From Solimicrobium sp040544425 (lineage in GTDB: Bacteria > Pseudomonadota > Gammaproteobacteria > Burkholderiales > Burkholderiaceae_D): a stretch of DNA of 64,000 nt. Below, in pieces: positions 44,333-53,475 of this stretch. The stretch is taken from NCBI GenBank assembly GCA_040544425.1, contig JBEONO010000015.1, positions 45,969 through 109,968 of the forward strand, in the 5' to 3' direction. The notes under the pieces are model-generated. The model worked only from the letters and a program-made list of their open reading frames with translations, did no database searches and was not told where the DNA came from. The position numbers and the translations under genes are program-made. The number at the start of each line of letters is the position of its first letter. The first letter of the stretch is position 1.

Positions 44333-45679
44333 TTGTTCACTGCTGCGACCACCCGAACGATCCGCAAGGCACTCCTGCTGCTCACACTGACCATGGCCTG
44401 GAACAATCCAGGCTGGTCGGTGACGCCCGGACGTGAAGAACAAAAGACCAAGGCTGAAACTGAACACGCCGAGTTGCGTAAAAAATTGAGCGACTTAAAG
44501 CAGGATATTTTAAATACCGAATCAGCCAAACAGCATGCCGAAGATACTCTGGCCGAATCGGAAGAAGCCATCTCCAGGTCGAATCGAAAACTCTATGAAC
44601 TGAATGCCGAACAACAGCAGACCCAGCAGCGGCTGGCGGATCTGGCAGAACAACAACTGCATTTGCAGCAGCAGGTTGAGCAGCAAAAAAAACAGTTTTC
44701 CGCCCTGCTCAGGCAGGAATATCAGAACGGAAATTCCGACCGCCTGAAGCTGATTCTCTCGGGCGACAATCCGAACCGGATCAACCGGGAGTTGCAGTAC
44801 CTGGGATATTTGTCGCAGAGCCAAAATAAACTGATCAGCCAATTGCGCGAGAACCTGACTGCCGTAGAAAAAAATGAACTGGCTACCAGGCAGGCGAAGC
44901 AGGATCTGGATGACATCGCATCAGAGCAGCAGCAACAAAAAAATGATTTGATAAAAGAACAAGCCAAACGCGCCGCGTTGATCAGCCAGCTATCCAGCAA
45001 ACTTACCGCACAGCGCAAGGAAGCAGGCCAACTGCAAAAAAATCAGGAACGCCTTGCCAGTCTGGTTGAAAAACTGAACCGATTAATAGAAGAGCAACGC
45101 AAAGCCGACAAGCTCAAAGAAGAAAAACGCCAGGCGGAACGACTGGCGCAGGAACAGAAGCGCAAAGCTGCCGCTAATTCCAAGTCAACGGTGAAGAGTC
45201 CGGCGGTAAAATCGAATTCAGTCGACTCGGCATCGACATCCATTGCCGTGACCAAAACACCGGAAGCTGGATCAGACAGCAGTCAGTTTGCTCAATTAAA
45301 GGGGCGTCTGCGGCTGCCGGTTAAAGGCGAACTGAGCGCAAAATACGGCAGCCAGCGTGGTGAAGGAACGTTGTGGAAAGGTTTATTCATCCGCGCCAAT
45401 GAAGGGGCCGAGATTAAATCGATCGCTTCGGGCAAAGTGATCTTTGCTGAATGGCTGCGCGGATTCGGCAATTTAATCATCTTGGATCATGGCGCGCAGT
45501 ACATGAGCATTTACGGCAATAACCAATCTCTGCTCAAGCAGGCCGGCGACAGCGTCAATGCCGGAGACGTCATCGCTACGGCAGGAAATAGCGGCGGCAA
45601 TGAGCAATCAGGTTTATACTTCGAGCTCAGATATCAAGGCAAAGCGTTTGATCCAATGAGCTGGATCAACCTTAAATAA
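44333..45679 (+). CDS. envC: EnvC-like murein hydrolase activator (degenerate M23/LytM)
   Basis: 448 residues, TTG start directly after the gpmA stop. A signal peptide (about 1-30) is followed by a long coiled coil (about 35-260, rich in Gln, Glu, Lys), a Lys/Ser linker and a LytM domain (about 320-448). The metal ligands of active M23 peptidases are replaced: the first His-Asp pair is lost in WKGLFIRA and the HxH site reads LYFEL. EnvC works this way, switching on amidases AmiA/AmiB at the septum rather than cutting. The gpm-envC order agrees with E. coli. Confidence 0.88.
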   Translation: MFTAATTRTIRKALLLLTLTMAWNNPGWSVTPGREEQKTKAETEHAELRKKLSDLKQDILNTESAKQHAEDTLAESEEAISRSNRKLYELNAEQQQTQQRLADLAEQQLHLQQQVEQQKKQFSALLRQEYQNGNSDRLKLILSGDNPNRINRELQYLGYLSQSQNKLISQLRENLTAVEKNELATRQAKQDLDDIASEQQQQKNDLIKEQAKRAALISQLSSKLTAQRKEAGQLQKNQERLASLVEKLNRLIEEQRKADKLKEEKRQAERLAQEQKRKAAANSKSTVKSPAVKSNSVDSASTSIAVTKTPEAGSDSSQFAQLKGRLRLPVKGELSAKYGSQRGEGTLWKGLFIRANEGAEIKSIASGKVIFAEWLRGFGNLIILDHGAQYMSIYGNNQSLLKQAGDSVNAGDVIATAGNSGGNEQSGLYFELRYQGKAFDPMSWINLK

Positions 45680-45696
45680 TCGAATCAGGCGGAATA

Positions 45697-47244
45697 ATGG
45701 GTATTAAATTAAAGAACTTTGGATTAATCACTCTTGGATTGATTGCTGGCGTTGCTGCTTCACTGCAGTACTCGGCAATGGCACAAAAGACCGTTGCAGC
45801 TCCACTACCCATCGAAGAACTCAGACAGTTAGCAGACGTATTTGGTTTGATCAAATCGGATTACGTCGAACCGGTGGACGACAACAAGTTAATTTCCGAA
45901 GCCATTTCTGGCATGGTTGCTTCGCTCGATCCGCATTCTGTTTATCTGGACAAAAAAGCATTCAAGGAATTGCAGGAAACGACCCAGGGTAAATTTGTCG
46001 GCCTGGGTATCGAAGTCGGCATGGAAGATGGCTATGTCAAGATTATCGCGCCGATTGAAGACTCACCGGCAGACAAAGCCGGCATCAAGGCCGGTGATTT
46101 GATCACCCGTCTGGACTCCCTGTCGGTCAAGGGGATGACCCTTGACGAAGCTGTCAAGCATATGCGTGGTGAACCCAACACCAAGGTGACACTGACTATC
46201 GCACGCAAGAACGTCGACAAGCCGATTGTCGTTACGATCACCCGTGATCTGATCAAGACCAAGAGCGTCAAAGGTAAAATTATTGAACCGGGTTATGCAT
46301 GGTTACGCGTTTCACAATTTCAGGAACCGTCGCTGGACGATTTAGTGAAAAAAATTAATGCGCTGTATGCACAAGATCCAAATATCAAAGGACTGGTGCT
46401 GGACCTGCGGAATAACCCGGGCGGACTGGTTCCTAGCGCAATCGGCATCTCGGCGATTTTCTTGCCGAAAGACGTGACCGTGGTCACCACGAATGGTCAA
46501 ATCCCGGAATCAAAAGCGACCTACACGGCAAGTCGCGAATACTATACGACCCACAACGGCGCTGACCCGTTGGCAAAACTGCCGGAAGCGATCAAGACTG
46601 TGCCAATGGTGGTATTGGTCAATACTGGTTCCGCATCCGCCTCTGAAATTGTTTCGGGCGCTTTGCAGGACTACAAACGTGCCGTCGTCATGGGCACCCA
46701 GACCTTCGGTAAAGGCTCGGTACAAACCATACGTCAAATCAGTGCTGATACAGGTGTCAAGTTGACCACCGCCCGGTATTACACGCCAAGCGGCCGCTCA
46801 ATCCAGGCAAAGGGAATTACGCCAGACCTGAACGTGGAAGAGACTGCAGAAAACGACGGCATTAACAGTTTGCGCCTGCGTGAGGCTGACTTGCAAAAGC
46901 ATTTGAATAACGATACTGACGCCGATGCGGGGACAAAAAAACGCGATGAAGCTGAGGATGAAAAGAAGGCACTGGAAATTGAAAAAACACTTAAGCCGCT
47001 CGAGTATGGCAGTGCGACAGATTTTCAGTTGATCCAGGCACTCAATCATTTGAAAGGATTGCCAGTGCAACTGGCCAAGGCAGACAAAGCGGAAGGCGAA
47101 AGTAAAGTCGACGACAAGTCTGATAAAGACGCTGCGGACAAAAAATCGTCAGATAAAAAAACCGACGAGCCAACACCGGTCGTGCAGCCCAATGCCAAGC
47201 CTGCAGCACCGGCCGCGCCTGTTGTGCCAGCCAGCAAAAAATAA
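45697..47244 (+). CDS. ctpA: C-terminal processing peptidase, S41 family
   Basis: 515 residues. Periplasmic serine protease that trims C-termini. N-terminal signal or anchor (about 1-28), a PDZ domain (about 85-175; VGMEDGYVKIIAPIEDSPA), the S41 catalytic domain with NTGSASASEIVSG and the Lys in TFGKGSVQTI, and a long C-terminal tail of Lys, Asp, Pro and Ala (from about 460). The length is greater than the usual 430-450 because of this tail. Follows the EnvC-like gene by 17 bases; CtpA proteases also act in division and envelope turnover. Confidence 0.92.
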   Translation: MGIKLKNFGLITLGLIAGVAASLQYSAMAQKTVAAPLPIEELRQLADVFGLIKSDYVEPVDDNKLISEAISGMVASLDPHSVYLDKKAFKELQETTQGKFVGLGIEVGMEDGYVKIIAPIEDSPADKAGIKAGDLITRLDSLSVKGMTLDEAVKHMRGEPNTKVTLTIARKNVDKPIVVTITRDLIKTKSVKGKIIEPGYAWLRVSQFQEPSLDDLVKKINALYAQDPNIKGLVLDLRNNPGGLVPSAIGISAIFLPKDVTVVTTNGQIPESKATYTASREYYTTHNGADPLAKLPEAIKTVPMVVLVNTGSASASEIVSGALQDYKRAVVMGTQTFGKGSVQTIRQISADTGVKLTTARYYTPSGRSIQAKGITPDLNVEETAENDGINSLRLREADLQKHLNNDTDADAGTKKRDEAEDEKKALEIEKTLKPLEYGSATDFQLIQALNHLKGLPVQLAKADKAEGESKVDDKSDKDAADKKSSDKKTDEPTPVVQPNAKPAAPAAPVVPASKK

Positions 47245-47258
47245 TTAGCGAGAACGAT

Positions 47259-48011
47259 TTGGATGACCAACAACTGCTGCGTTATTCACGCCATATCTTG
47301 TTGGATGAGATCGGGATTGAAGGGCAAAGCAGGTTGTTGGCCGCGCATGCGCTGGTCATCGGCGCAGGTGGGCTGGGTTCTGCGGCCGCATTTTATCTCG
47401 CTTCAGCTGGCGTCGGAACAATCACTCTGGTCGATCACGATCAGGTTGATCTGACCAACTTGCAGCGCCAGATTTTACACACCGAGCAGCGCATTGGTTG
47501 GAACAAGGTTGACTCCGCCAAACTCACCTTGCATCAATTAAATCCCGGAATCCAAATTGAAGCCATCTGTGAGCGCGCGGATGCACAGCGTCTGTCTGAG
47601 CTGATACAGCGTGCTGATATCGTGCTCGATTGCAGCGATAATTTTGTCACTCGCCATGCAATCAATGCGGCCTGCGTTGCTCATCGCAAGCCACTGGTTT
47701 CCGGCGCAGCGCTGAAGTTTGACGGGCAGTGCAGCGTGTTTGACAGCAGACATCCTGACGCGCCTTGTTATGCCTGTATTTTTCCGCCCGACCTGGACTT
47801 CGAAGAAGTCGCCTGCTCGACCATGGGCGTGTTTGCGCCGCTGGTGGGCATCATCGGCACCATGCAGGCTGCTGAAGCCTTGAAATTAATCATGCAGCTT
47901 GGGTCTTCGCTGGCGGGCAAAATGTTAATGCTCGATGCACGTACCATGCAATGGCAACAGATCAGCGCCAAACGCAATCCGGCGTGTACGGTTTGCGGAT
48001 CGGCGCACTAA
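47259..48011 (+). CDS. moeB: MoeB/ThiF-type adenylyltransferase
   Basis: 250 residues, TTG start with GAGAA upstream. Adenylates the C-terminal Gly of a ubiquitin-like sulfur carrier (MoaD or ThiS). The Rossmann motif GAGGLGSAAAFYLASAGVG, DLTNLQRQILH, the catalytic Cys in EEVACSTMG and the zinc pairs CYAC and CTVC are all present. MoeB and ThiF cannot be fully separated by reading; MoeB is favoured because no thi genes lie nearby. Follows ctpA by 14 bases. Confidence 0.87.
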   Translation: MDDQQLLRYSRHILLDEIGIEGQSRLLAAHALVIGAGGLGSAAAFYLASAGVGTITLVDHDQVDLTNLQRQILHTEQRIGWNKVDSAKLTLHQLNPGIQIEAICERADAQRLSELIQRADIVLDCSDNFVTRHAINAACVAHRKPLVSGAALKFDGQCSVFDSRHPDAPCYACIFPPDLDFEEVACSTMGVFAPLVGIIGTMQAAEALKLIMQLGSSLAGKMLMLDARTMQWQQISAKRNPACTVCGSAH

Positions 48012-48035
48012 TTACTTACCTACAGGGATAGCAGC

Positions 48036-48245
48036 ATGGCCAAAAAGAAAAATGAAATCGACGAAGAAACCATGGCGGTAATCCAGTGGTGTATTCAGGT
48101 CGAGGGTTTCCTGGTTGCGGCAGGCGCGACACAAAAAGAAGCGGAAGATCATATCGAAGAAAACGCTGAATGGTTTACCGATCTGTTCTATGACGGCTTG
48201 ACGCCGGAACAGGCGGCCAAAGAAGCACTGAACGATCCGCAGTGA
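48036..48245 (+). CDS. Small acidic protein of unknown function
   Basis: 69 residues after a good ribosome binding site (AGGGATAGC). After a short Lys-rich start it is acidic and helical, with EETMAVIQWCIQVEGFL, EAEDHIEENAEWFTDLFYDG and LTPEQAAKEALNDP. No known domain is recognised. It sits 24 bases after moeB and is transcribed with it, and it is convergent to pabB-pabC. The balanced composition and clean start suggest a real gene. Confidence 0.7.
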   Translation: MAKKKNEIDEETMAVIQWCIQVEGFLVAAGATQKEAEDHIEENAEWFTDLFYDGLTPEQAAKEALNDPQ

Positions 48246-48257
48246 TGACGCCAGTTT

Positions 48258-50099
48258 TCACTGCAATGACAAGGTAACCGGCAACACGCCACGCAAGGAG
48301 TTGCAGACTGCGATTTCTTCGGCCTGCATCAATTGATCTTGGTAGATGGTGCGTTCAGTCAGTGCCCAGGCCGGATCGTCCATCAACACTGCGCGCATCA
48401 CACCGGGCAAGATCCCGGCGCTTAATGGCGGAGTGAGCCACTGTCCACCGATTTTCAGCAGCACGTTGCTGCGGCCGCCCTCGGTCAGTTCGCCACGTTC
48501 ATTAAAAAACAGCATGTCAAATGCTCCGTTTTGCTCTGCCGTTTGCCAGGCCATGTCATAAACGCTACGCAGCGTAGTCTTGTGACGCAGCCAAAGGTTG
48601 TGCGATTGTTGCGGCGTTGGCGCCAGCATCACGGTGGCAGGGGCAATCAGTTCAGCAAGCACTGCCGTCTGGATATGCACCTGCCCTGTCCCATCCAGAC
48701 TAAGCTTGACCCGATAGGGCGCAGTCGCTGACAGTTCAAAGCAGGCTACGTTCAACTGTCGTTTGATCTCGGATAATTTAATCGGAATGCCAAAGTAATG
48801 CGCACTGGCCGCAAGTCGTTGCAAGTGGCGGTCCAAATGACGGCAGCCGTTTTCCCTGGTGGCGTACATCGTTTCAAACAAGGAAAATTGTGCTGGCAAT
48901 CCAGTCAAGAACCGCGCCTTGAGCAAGCTTTCCTGATATTCATCGGCGCTGGTGCTGTCATACACAATGCCTGCACCAACTCCCATGATCCCTTTTCGAT
49001 TCCCGCTCGCTTCTGGCGGCAGCAAAAATAAGGTTCTGATCGGCACTGACAAACAAAAATCAGGGATTTCATTGGCGGCAACAGGGTCAAACCAGCCGAT
49101 TGCACCCGTATAGATTCCGCGCGGTTCGGTCTCGACCTCGCGAATGATTTGCATGGTGCGATATTTCGGTGCACCGGTAATCGAGCCACAGGGATAGACC
49201 GCAGAAATTAATTGCGCAAGGCTCACCTGCTCGCGCAGTTCAGCATTAATACTCGAAGTCATTTGCAGCACGGAGTTAAAGCGCTGCACGTCAAACAAAT
49301 GCCGAACCTGCACGGTACCAAGCTTGGCAACGCGGCTTAAATCGTTGCGCAACAAATCCACGATCATCACGTTCTCCGCACGATTTTTTCGGTCCGCCGA
49401 CAATTGTGCGCTTCGCGTTGCATTGATCTGATCGTCTACCGTGACACTGTTTGCGTCCGATGCCGCTGCAGTACCTTTCATCGGCTGTGCTTCCAGTTTG
49501 CCCTGTTGATGGCGGATGAATAATTCCGGTGACAGTGACAGCACCGCGCAATCGTCGGGCAATAGGATCAATGCCCCAAAGGGAACTGACTGCCTTTCGC
49601 GCAGCCGCAGGTAAAGCGAACAGATGTGTCCGTAGCTGGTAAAGCGAATTCGGAACGTGTAATTGACCTGATACGTGTCGCCTGCTGCAATGTATTGCCG
49701 AATACGTGTGATTGCCTGGGAAAATTCCTGCTCATCCACGCTGGCATGAATTTCTGCGATTCCAGCAATATCACTCTCGCCAATTTTCACTTGCTGCAGC
49801 AACCAAGCGGTAACCTGCTCGCGACTCAAATGCTGGCAAGTCTTGTACAGCAAAATCCGCGACGGCTGTTGCGGCGCTGGCATGGCGCTGTCAAGCGCTT
49901 GCAGCACGACGCCCAATTCATAGCTCAAGACAGCAACGCCAAACAAGCCTTGTTGCAAACCAGTTTGCAGCTGCTCCATAGCAGATGCAAATTGGGCAGC
50001 GTCGGCGCAGACCAGCTCCTGCTGCAGATCGGTATATAAACGCGAGCATGGTTGCGCAGCATTCGCTGCACTGTCATCAAGCAAGGTAAAACTAGGCAT
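48258..50099 (-). CDS. pabB: Aminodeoxychorismate synthase component I fused to 4-amino-4-deoxychorismate lyase
   Basis: 613 residues from the ATG at 50099; a TTG five codons upstream (50114) is possible and neither has a good ribosome binding site. The N-terminal two thirds are PabB with PMKGTAAASDA, DLLRNDLSRVAKLG and SITGAPKYRTMQIIREVE. From about residue 415 a class IV aminotransferase domain (PabC) begins with SLFETMYATRENGCRHLDRH; its Lys lies in LRHKTTLRSVYD. The fusion makes 4-aminobenzoate from chorismate when glutamine amidotransferase PabA supplies ammonia; PabA is not in the window. Lies 21 bases after slmA. Confidence 0.9.
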   Translation of the reverse strand: MPSFTLLDDSAANAAQPCSRLYTDLQQELVCADAAQFASAMEQLQTGLQQGLFGVAVLSYELGVVLQALDSAMPAPQQPSRILLYKTCQHLSREQVTAWLLQQVKIGESDIAGIAEIHASVDEQEFSQAITRIRQYIAAGDTYQVNYTFRIRFTSYGHICSLYLRLRERQSVPFGALILLPDDCAVLSLSPELFIRHQQGKLEAQPMKGTAAASDANSVTVDDQINATRSAQLSADRKNRAENVMIVDLLRNDLSRVAKLGTVQVRHLFDVQRFNSVLQMTSSINAELREQVSLAQLISAVYPCGSITGAPKYRTMQIIREVETEPRGIYTGAIGWFDPVAANEIPDFCLSVPIRTLFLLPPEASGNRKGIMGVGAGIVYDSTSADEYQESLLKARFLTGLPAQFSLFETMYATRENGCRHLDRHLQRLAASAHYFGIPIKLSEIKRQLNVACFELSATAPYRVKLSLDGTGQVHIQTAVLAELIAPATVMLAPTPQQSHNLWLRHKTTLRSVYDMAWQTAEQNGAFDMLFFNERGELTEGGRSNVLLKIGGQWLTPPLSAGILPGVMRAVLMDDPAWALTERTIYQDQLMQAEEIAVCNSLRGVLPVTLSLQ

Positions 50100-50120
50100 G
50101 GTCACGGTGGTCAAGAAAGT

Positions 50121-50696
50121 TTAGGAAAGCAAAATCGCGATTTGTGGCGCCGAGTTTTCCAAAGGATCATTTTTAAACGAGGTTTTTACAAATCGTTGCC
50201 AGCGTCCCAGCACGACCGACATAATTAAGTTGGCACGCAGTGCCACTTCGGATTCGTTGATCTGGCCTGCGATCGCGGCCGAACGCAGCGCCTGTTTGAT
50301 TGCCAGTTCAATGCGATCGACAAATTGGTTCATGCGCAATTGCAGGCGCTCATCTTCATTGATCAGGGCATGCCCGATCATGACTTTGGTCATTCCTGGA
50401 TTGCGCGAAGAAAAGCTGAGCAACATCACGACGATTTCCTGTGCCTGCAACAGGCCGTTTTCCTGTTGCGAGGTGATTTGATTGATCAATCCGAATACCG
50501 AACTTTCAATGAACTCAATCAGACCTTCAAACATCTGTGCCTTGCTGGCGAAGTGACGGTACAGAGCCGCTTCAGAAACACCAATGCGCGCGGCGAGCGA
50601 GGCCGTGGTAATCTTTTCTTCCTTGGGATTCTCCAGCATGCTGGCCAAAGTTTGCAGGATATGCAGTTTCTTTTCGCCTGGTTTGGAAGTGGCCAT
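50121..50696 (-). CDS. slmA: Nucleoid occlusion factor SlmA (TetR family)
   Basis: 191 residues. SlmA binds sites across the chromosome and keeps FtsZ from dividing over the nucleoid. The N-terminal helix-turn-helix (TTASLAARIGVSEAALYRHF) is close to that of E. coli SlmA, as are QMFEGLIEFIESSV and RNPGMTKVMIGHAL. Its neighbours, the nucleotidase gene and argB upstream, are the usual ones in betaproteobacteria. Gene starts 7 bases after the nucleotidase stop. Confidence 0.9.
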   Translation of the reverse strand: MATSKPGEKKLHILQTLASMLENPKEEKITTASLAARIGVSEAALYRHFASKAQMFEGLIEFIESSVFGLINQITSQQENGLLQAQEIVVMLLSFSSRNPGMTKVMIGHALINEDERLQLRMNQFVDRIELAIKQALRSAAIAGQINESEVALRANLIMSVVLGRWQRFVKTSFKNDPLENSAPQIAILLS

Positions 50697-50703
50697 AGTC
50701 GCT

Positions 50704-51423
50704 TTATACTCGGTTAAACAATCTGGGAAAATGCGCTGGTAGTTGTTTGATCGATCTGATTTTTACATCAATAAATGTGGCCCGTGCAAATCGCGAGACG
50801 GCGACTGAATCCTGATTCACATATTGCGTTACCCATACCGTCTTCATCCCTAACTGCTTCGCAGCTCTCAGGTTGTCGCGCGAATCTTCGATCAGTACAC
50901 AACGCCGCGCCGACAACTTTTTCTGCGCAATCATTTTTTTCAGCAGCCAGCGACTGGGTTTCGGTCGCAGCCGACGATGCACGCGCATGGATTCGATCGA
51001 AATGTGCTGATTAAAATGGTTTTGCAAACCCAGATGCCGGATGATCTGCTGCGCGTAGTGTCGCGGCGCATTGGTAAACAATATTTTATGACCCGGCAAT
51101 CGATTCAGCAGTCGCTTCAATCCCGACTCATAACGCACCATCTCGGACAAATTTTCAAACTCGTGTGCATACCGAAGAAAATCGGCAGGATCAATTTGGT
51201 GATGCTCAATCAGACCCAACAAAGTTGCGCCGTATTTTTTCCAATACAATAATCGTATTGCATCAACCGTTGCGTCGTCAGCCAGATTGACACCATCACC
51301 GAGCACCTTAGCCATATAGGCATTCATTTTGATATGCATGTCAGGGAAAATCGCATGACTCGCATTGTGCAAGGTATTGTCTAAATCAATGAGCCAGGTG
51401 ATTGGCGCAGCTGCTGTTCTCAA
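50704..51423 (-). CDS. HAD-family pyrimidine 5'-nucleotidase
   Basis: 239 residues, TTG start with AAGG about 6 bases upstream. HAD motif I is WLIDLDNTLHNAS with the nucleophile and acid Asp; motif II is ILFTNAPRHYA, the Lys region follows with KPSRWLLKKM and motif III/IV is CVLIEDSRDNLRAAKQLGM. Members of this subgroup (SDT1/YjjG-like) hydrolyse UMP, CMP or related phosphates; substrate not proven here. Lies 12 bases after argB in the argB-nucleotidase-slmA order. Confidence 0.87.
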   Translation of the reverse strand: MRTAAAPITWLIDLDNTLHNASHAIFPDMHIKMNAYMAKVLGDGVNLADDATVDAIRLLYWKKYGATLLGLIEHHQIDPADFLRYAHEFENLSEMVRYESGLKRLLNRLPGHKILFTNAPRHYAQQIIRHLGLQNHFNQHISIESMRVHRRLRPKPSRWLLKKMIAQKKLSARRCVLIEDSRDNLRAAKQLGMKTVWVTQYVNQDSVAVSRFARATFIDVKIRSIKQLPAHFPRLFNRV

Positions 51424-51435
51424 CGAATGCCTTGA

Positions 51436-52410
51436 CTAGTGACTGCGGATCATGGTGCCGAACGCCTGCTCAGTCAACACTTCCAGCAACAGCGAATGTT
51501 CAATCCGGCCATCAATGATGTGCACGGTGTTGACGCCTGACCTGGCAGCATCCAGAGCGGAAGAAATCTTCGGCAGCATACCGCCGGATATCGTGCCATC
51601 GGCGAACATTTCATCAATCTCACGCGCAGACAGGTCGGTGACCAGATTGCCTTCTTTATCCAGCACACCCGGAATATTCGTCATCATGATGAGCTTTTCA
51701 GCTTTGAGAATTTCGGCGATCTTACCGGCCACCACGTCAGCGTTGATATTGTATGCCTGACCGTCTGCACCAAAACCGATAGGTGAAATAATCGGGATGA
51801 AGGCGTCGTCTTGTAACGCTTTGACTACAGCCGGGTTAATTGCGTCAATTTCACCGACGAATCCGATATCCAGAAATTTGCCTGGATTTTCACGGTCGGG
51901 CATTTCATAACGACGGGCACGGATCAGACCACCGTCTTTGCCGGTCAAGCCCACTGCCTGACCACCATAGTGGTTAATCAGCATCACAATATCTTGCTGC
52001 ACTTCGCCCCCCAACACCCATTCAACGACTTCCATGGTTTCTTCGTCAGTGACGCGCATACCCTGCACGAAAGTGCCCTGCTTGCCGATTTTGCGCAACG
52101 CGCTATCAATCTGCGGACCACCACCATGAACCACGACCGGATTCATCCCAACCAGTTTCAACAAGATGACGTCACGCGCAAACCCATGCTTGAGTTTTTC
52201 TTCAGTCATCGCGTTGCCACCGTATTTCACGACTATGGTTTTGCTGTGATATTTACGAATATAGGGTAGCGCTTCGGCAAGAATCTCGGCCTTGGTTTGA
52301 GCGGGAATCGAATCTGTAGCTATTTCACTAATTATGGGTAAATCGGAGGGCAGTTCGGATGGAATATCGGTAGGCAAGATCGGTGGGATTTCTGCAGGCA
52401 GATTAGACAT
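51436..52410 (-). CDS. argB: Acetylglutamate kinase
   Basis: 324 residues. Second step of arginine synthesis: phosphorylation of N-acetylglutamate. The kinase core begins near residue 50 with KTIVVKYGGNAMT; GGGPQIDSALRKIG and the C-terminal nucleotide segment MTNIPGVLDKEGNLVTDLS are conserved. About 35-40 residues before the core are a Pro-rich repeat-like leader (LPTDIPSELPSDLPI), longer than the usual N-terminus. No Met occurs between this leader and the core, so the ATG at 52410 (GGATG upstream) is likely, or a TTG at codon 12. Confidence 0.93.
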   Translation of the reverse strand: MSNLPAEIPPILPTDIPSELPSDLPIISEIATDSIPAQTKAEILAEALPYIRKYHSKTIVVKYGGNAMTEEKLKHGFARDVILLKLVGMNPVVVHGGGPQIDSALRKIGKQGTFVQGMRVTDEETMEVVEWVLGGEVQQDIVMLINHYGGQAVGLTGKDGGLIRARRYEMPDRENPGKFLDIGFVGEIDAINPAVVKALQDDAFIPIISPIGFGADGQAYNINADVVAGKIAEILKAEKLIMMTNIPGVLDKEGNLVTDLSAREIDEMFADGTISGGMLPKISSALDAARSGVNTVHIIDGRIEHSLLLEVLTEQAFGTMIRSH

Positions 52411-52511
52411 GTCACATCCTTTAAAATTAACGTTGAGATTTTACAGTGAATACATTTCTGTTCGGTGAAATTCTTGTATTAAGTCAATGAATCCAGTACG
52501 CTAGCGCACAA

Positions 52512-53072
52512 ATGACTACACAGACCCTACACGAACAACTGGAAACGATGCGCCCGGCATTGCTGCGGTTTGCATTATTACAATTGCGCAATCCTGAGTT
52601 GGCTGAAGATTCGGTACAGGATGCGCTGTTGGCTATACTGGAAAAGCCTGATCAGTTTGCCGGTTCATCCAGCCTGCGCACTTATGTGATCGGCATACTC
52701 AAGTTCAAAATCATTGATTGTTTGCGCGTCGCCGGTCGCACCATCCAAATTGAAACCGAACCGGATCAATCCGAAGATGACGTCATTGATCATTTGTTCA
52801 CTGCCAACGGTCATACCGTCGAGCCGCCACGCGCCTGGGGTAATCCTGATGCGATTTTGGAACAACAGGATTTTTTCAAAGTGCTGGAAGTGTGCCTGGA
52901 AAAATTACCGGCACAGAATGCGCGGGTTTTCATGATGCGCGAGTGGCTGGATTTGGAAACCGAAGAAATCTGTAAGGAATTGAGCTTGAGTTCGTCTAAT
53001 CTTTGGGTGATCTTGTATCGCGCCCGTCTCAGGCTGAGAGAATGCCTGGATATCAACTGGTTTGCGCACTAA
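52512..53072 (+). CDS. ECF-type RNA polymerase sigma factor
   Basis: 186 residues. Region 2 (LRFALLQLRNPELAEDSVQDALLAILEKPDQF... LKFKIIDCLR) binds core enzyme and the -10 element; region 4 (NARVFMMREWLDLETEEICKELSLSSSNLWVILYRARLRLREC) is a helix-turn-helix for the -35 element. No region 3 and no fused domain, as in the ECF group. A zinc anti-sigma-like protein and a CWC protein follow within 11 and 3 bases. Divergent from argB. The stress that activates it is unknown. Confidence 0.9.
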   Translation: MTTQTLHEQLETMRPALLRFALLQLRNPELAEDSVQDALLAILEKPDQFAGSSSLRTYVIGILKFKIIDCLRVAGRTIQIETEPDQSEDDVIDHLFTANGHTVEPPRAWGNPDAILEQQDFFKVLEVCLEKLPAQNARVFMMREWLDLETEEICKELSLSSSNLWVILYRARLRLRECLDINWFAH

Positions 53073-53082
53073 GGACAATAAC

Positions 53083-53271
53083 ATGGGCATTAAACCTACC
53101 TGCAAGGAAGTACATCGGCTCGTTTCTGATCAAATGGATCGTGATTTGAACATGGTTGAAAGAACACGCATGCGACTGCATCTGATGATTTGTGACGCAT
53201 GTACCAACTTCAGCGGTCAGATGCGGGTAATTCGACGCGCCATGCACCAGTTCCCGCTCGACAAAGATTAA
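53083..53271 (+). CDS. Short zinc-type (zf-HC2) anti-sigma factor
   Basis: 62 residues, ATG at 53083 with AAGGA upstream. Zinc motif HLMICDAC (HxxxCxxC) in the centre, preceded by CKEVHRLVSDQMDRDLN, which is the typical helix of zinc-bound anti-sigma domains. No membrane segment follows, so it is cytoplasmic and little more than the sigma-binding domain. It should hold the neighbouring sigma factor inactive; release may depend on zinc or redox changes. It lies 10 bases after the sigma gene. Confidence 0.83.
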   Translation: MGIKPTCKEVHRLVSDQMDRDLNMVERTRMRLHLMICDACTNFSGQMRVIRRAMHQFPLDKD

Positions 53272-53274
53272 AGC

Positions 53275-53475
53275 ATGAGCATTTGCCCGCGCTGTTCGGC
53301 GACATTTACCTGCGCCATGGCAGAAAAGACCGGCCAGCCCTGTTGGTGCGCGGCTTTGCCAGTGGAACAAAATTTGCCGATTTACCCGGATTTACCTGAC
53401 GAAAATGCCAGTTGTTTTTGCCCGGTCTGTCTTCAGGAATGGCATCAAAACAGTGCGCGAACCCAAGAGCCTTGA
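53275..53475 (+). CDS. Cysteine-rich CWC-family small protein
   Basis: 66 residues with eight cysteines: CPRC at 4-7, C13, CWC at 23-25 and CFCPVC at 47-52. This matches the cysteine-rich CWC family, probably one or two zinc sites. It begins 3 bases after the anti-sigma stop and is in the same operon. The family has no established function. Its presence beside a zinc anti-sigma factor may point to metal or redox sensing, which is inference. Confidence 0.8.
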   Translation: MSICPRCSATFTCAMAEKTGQPCWCAALPVEQNLPIYPDLPDENASCFCPVCLQEWHQNSARTQEP

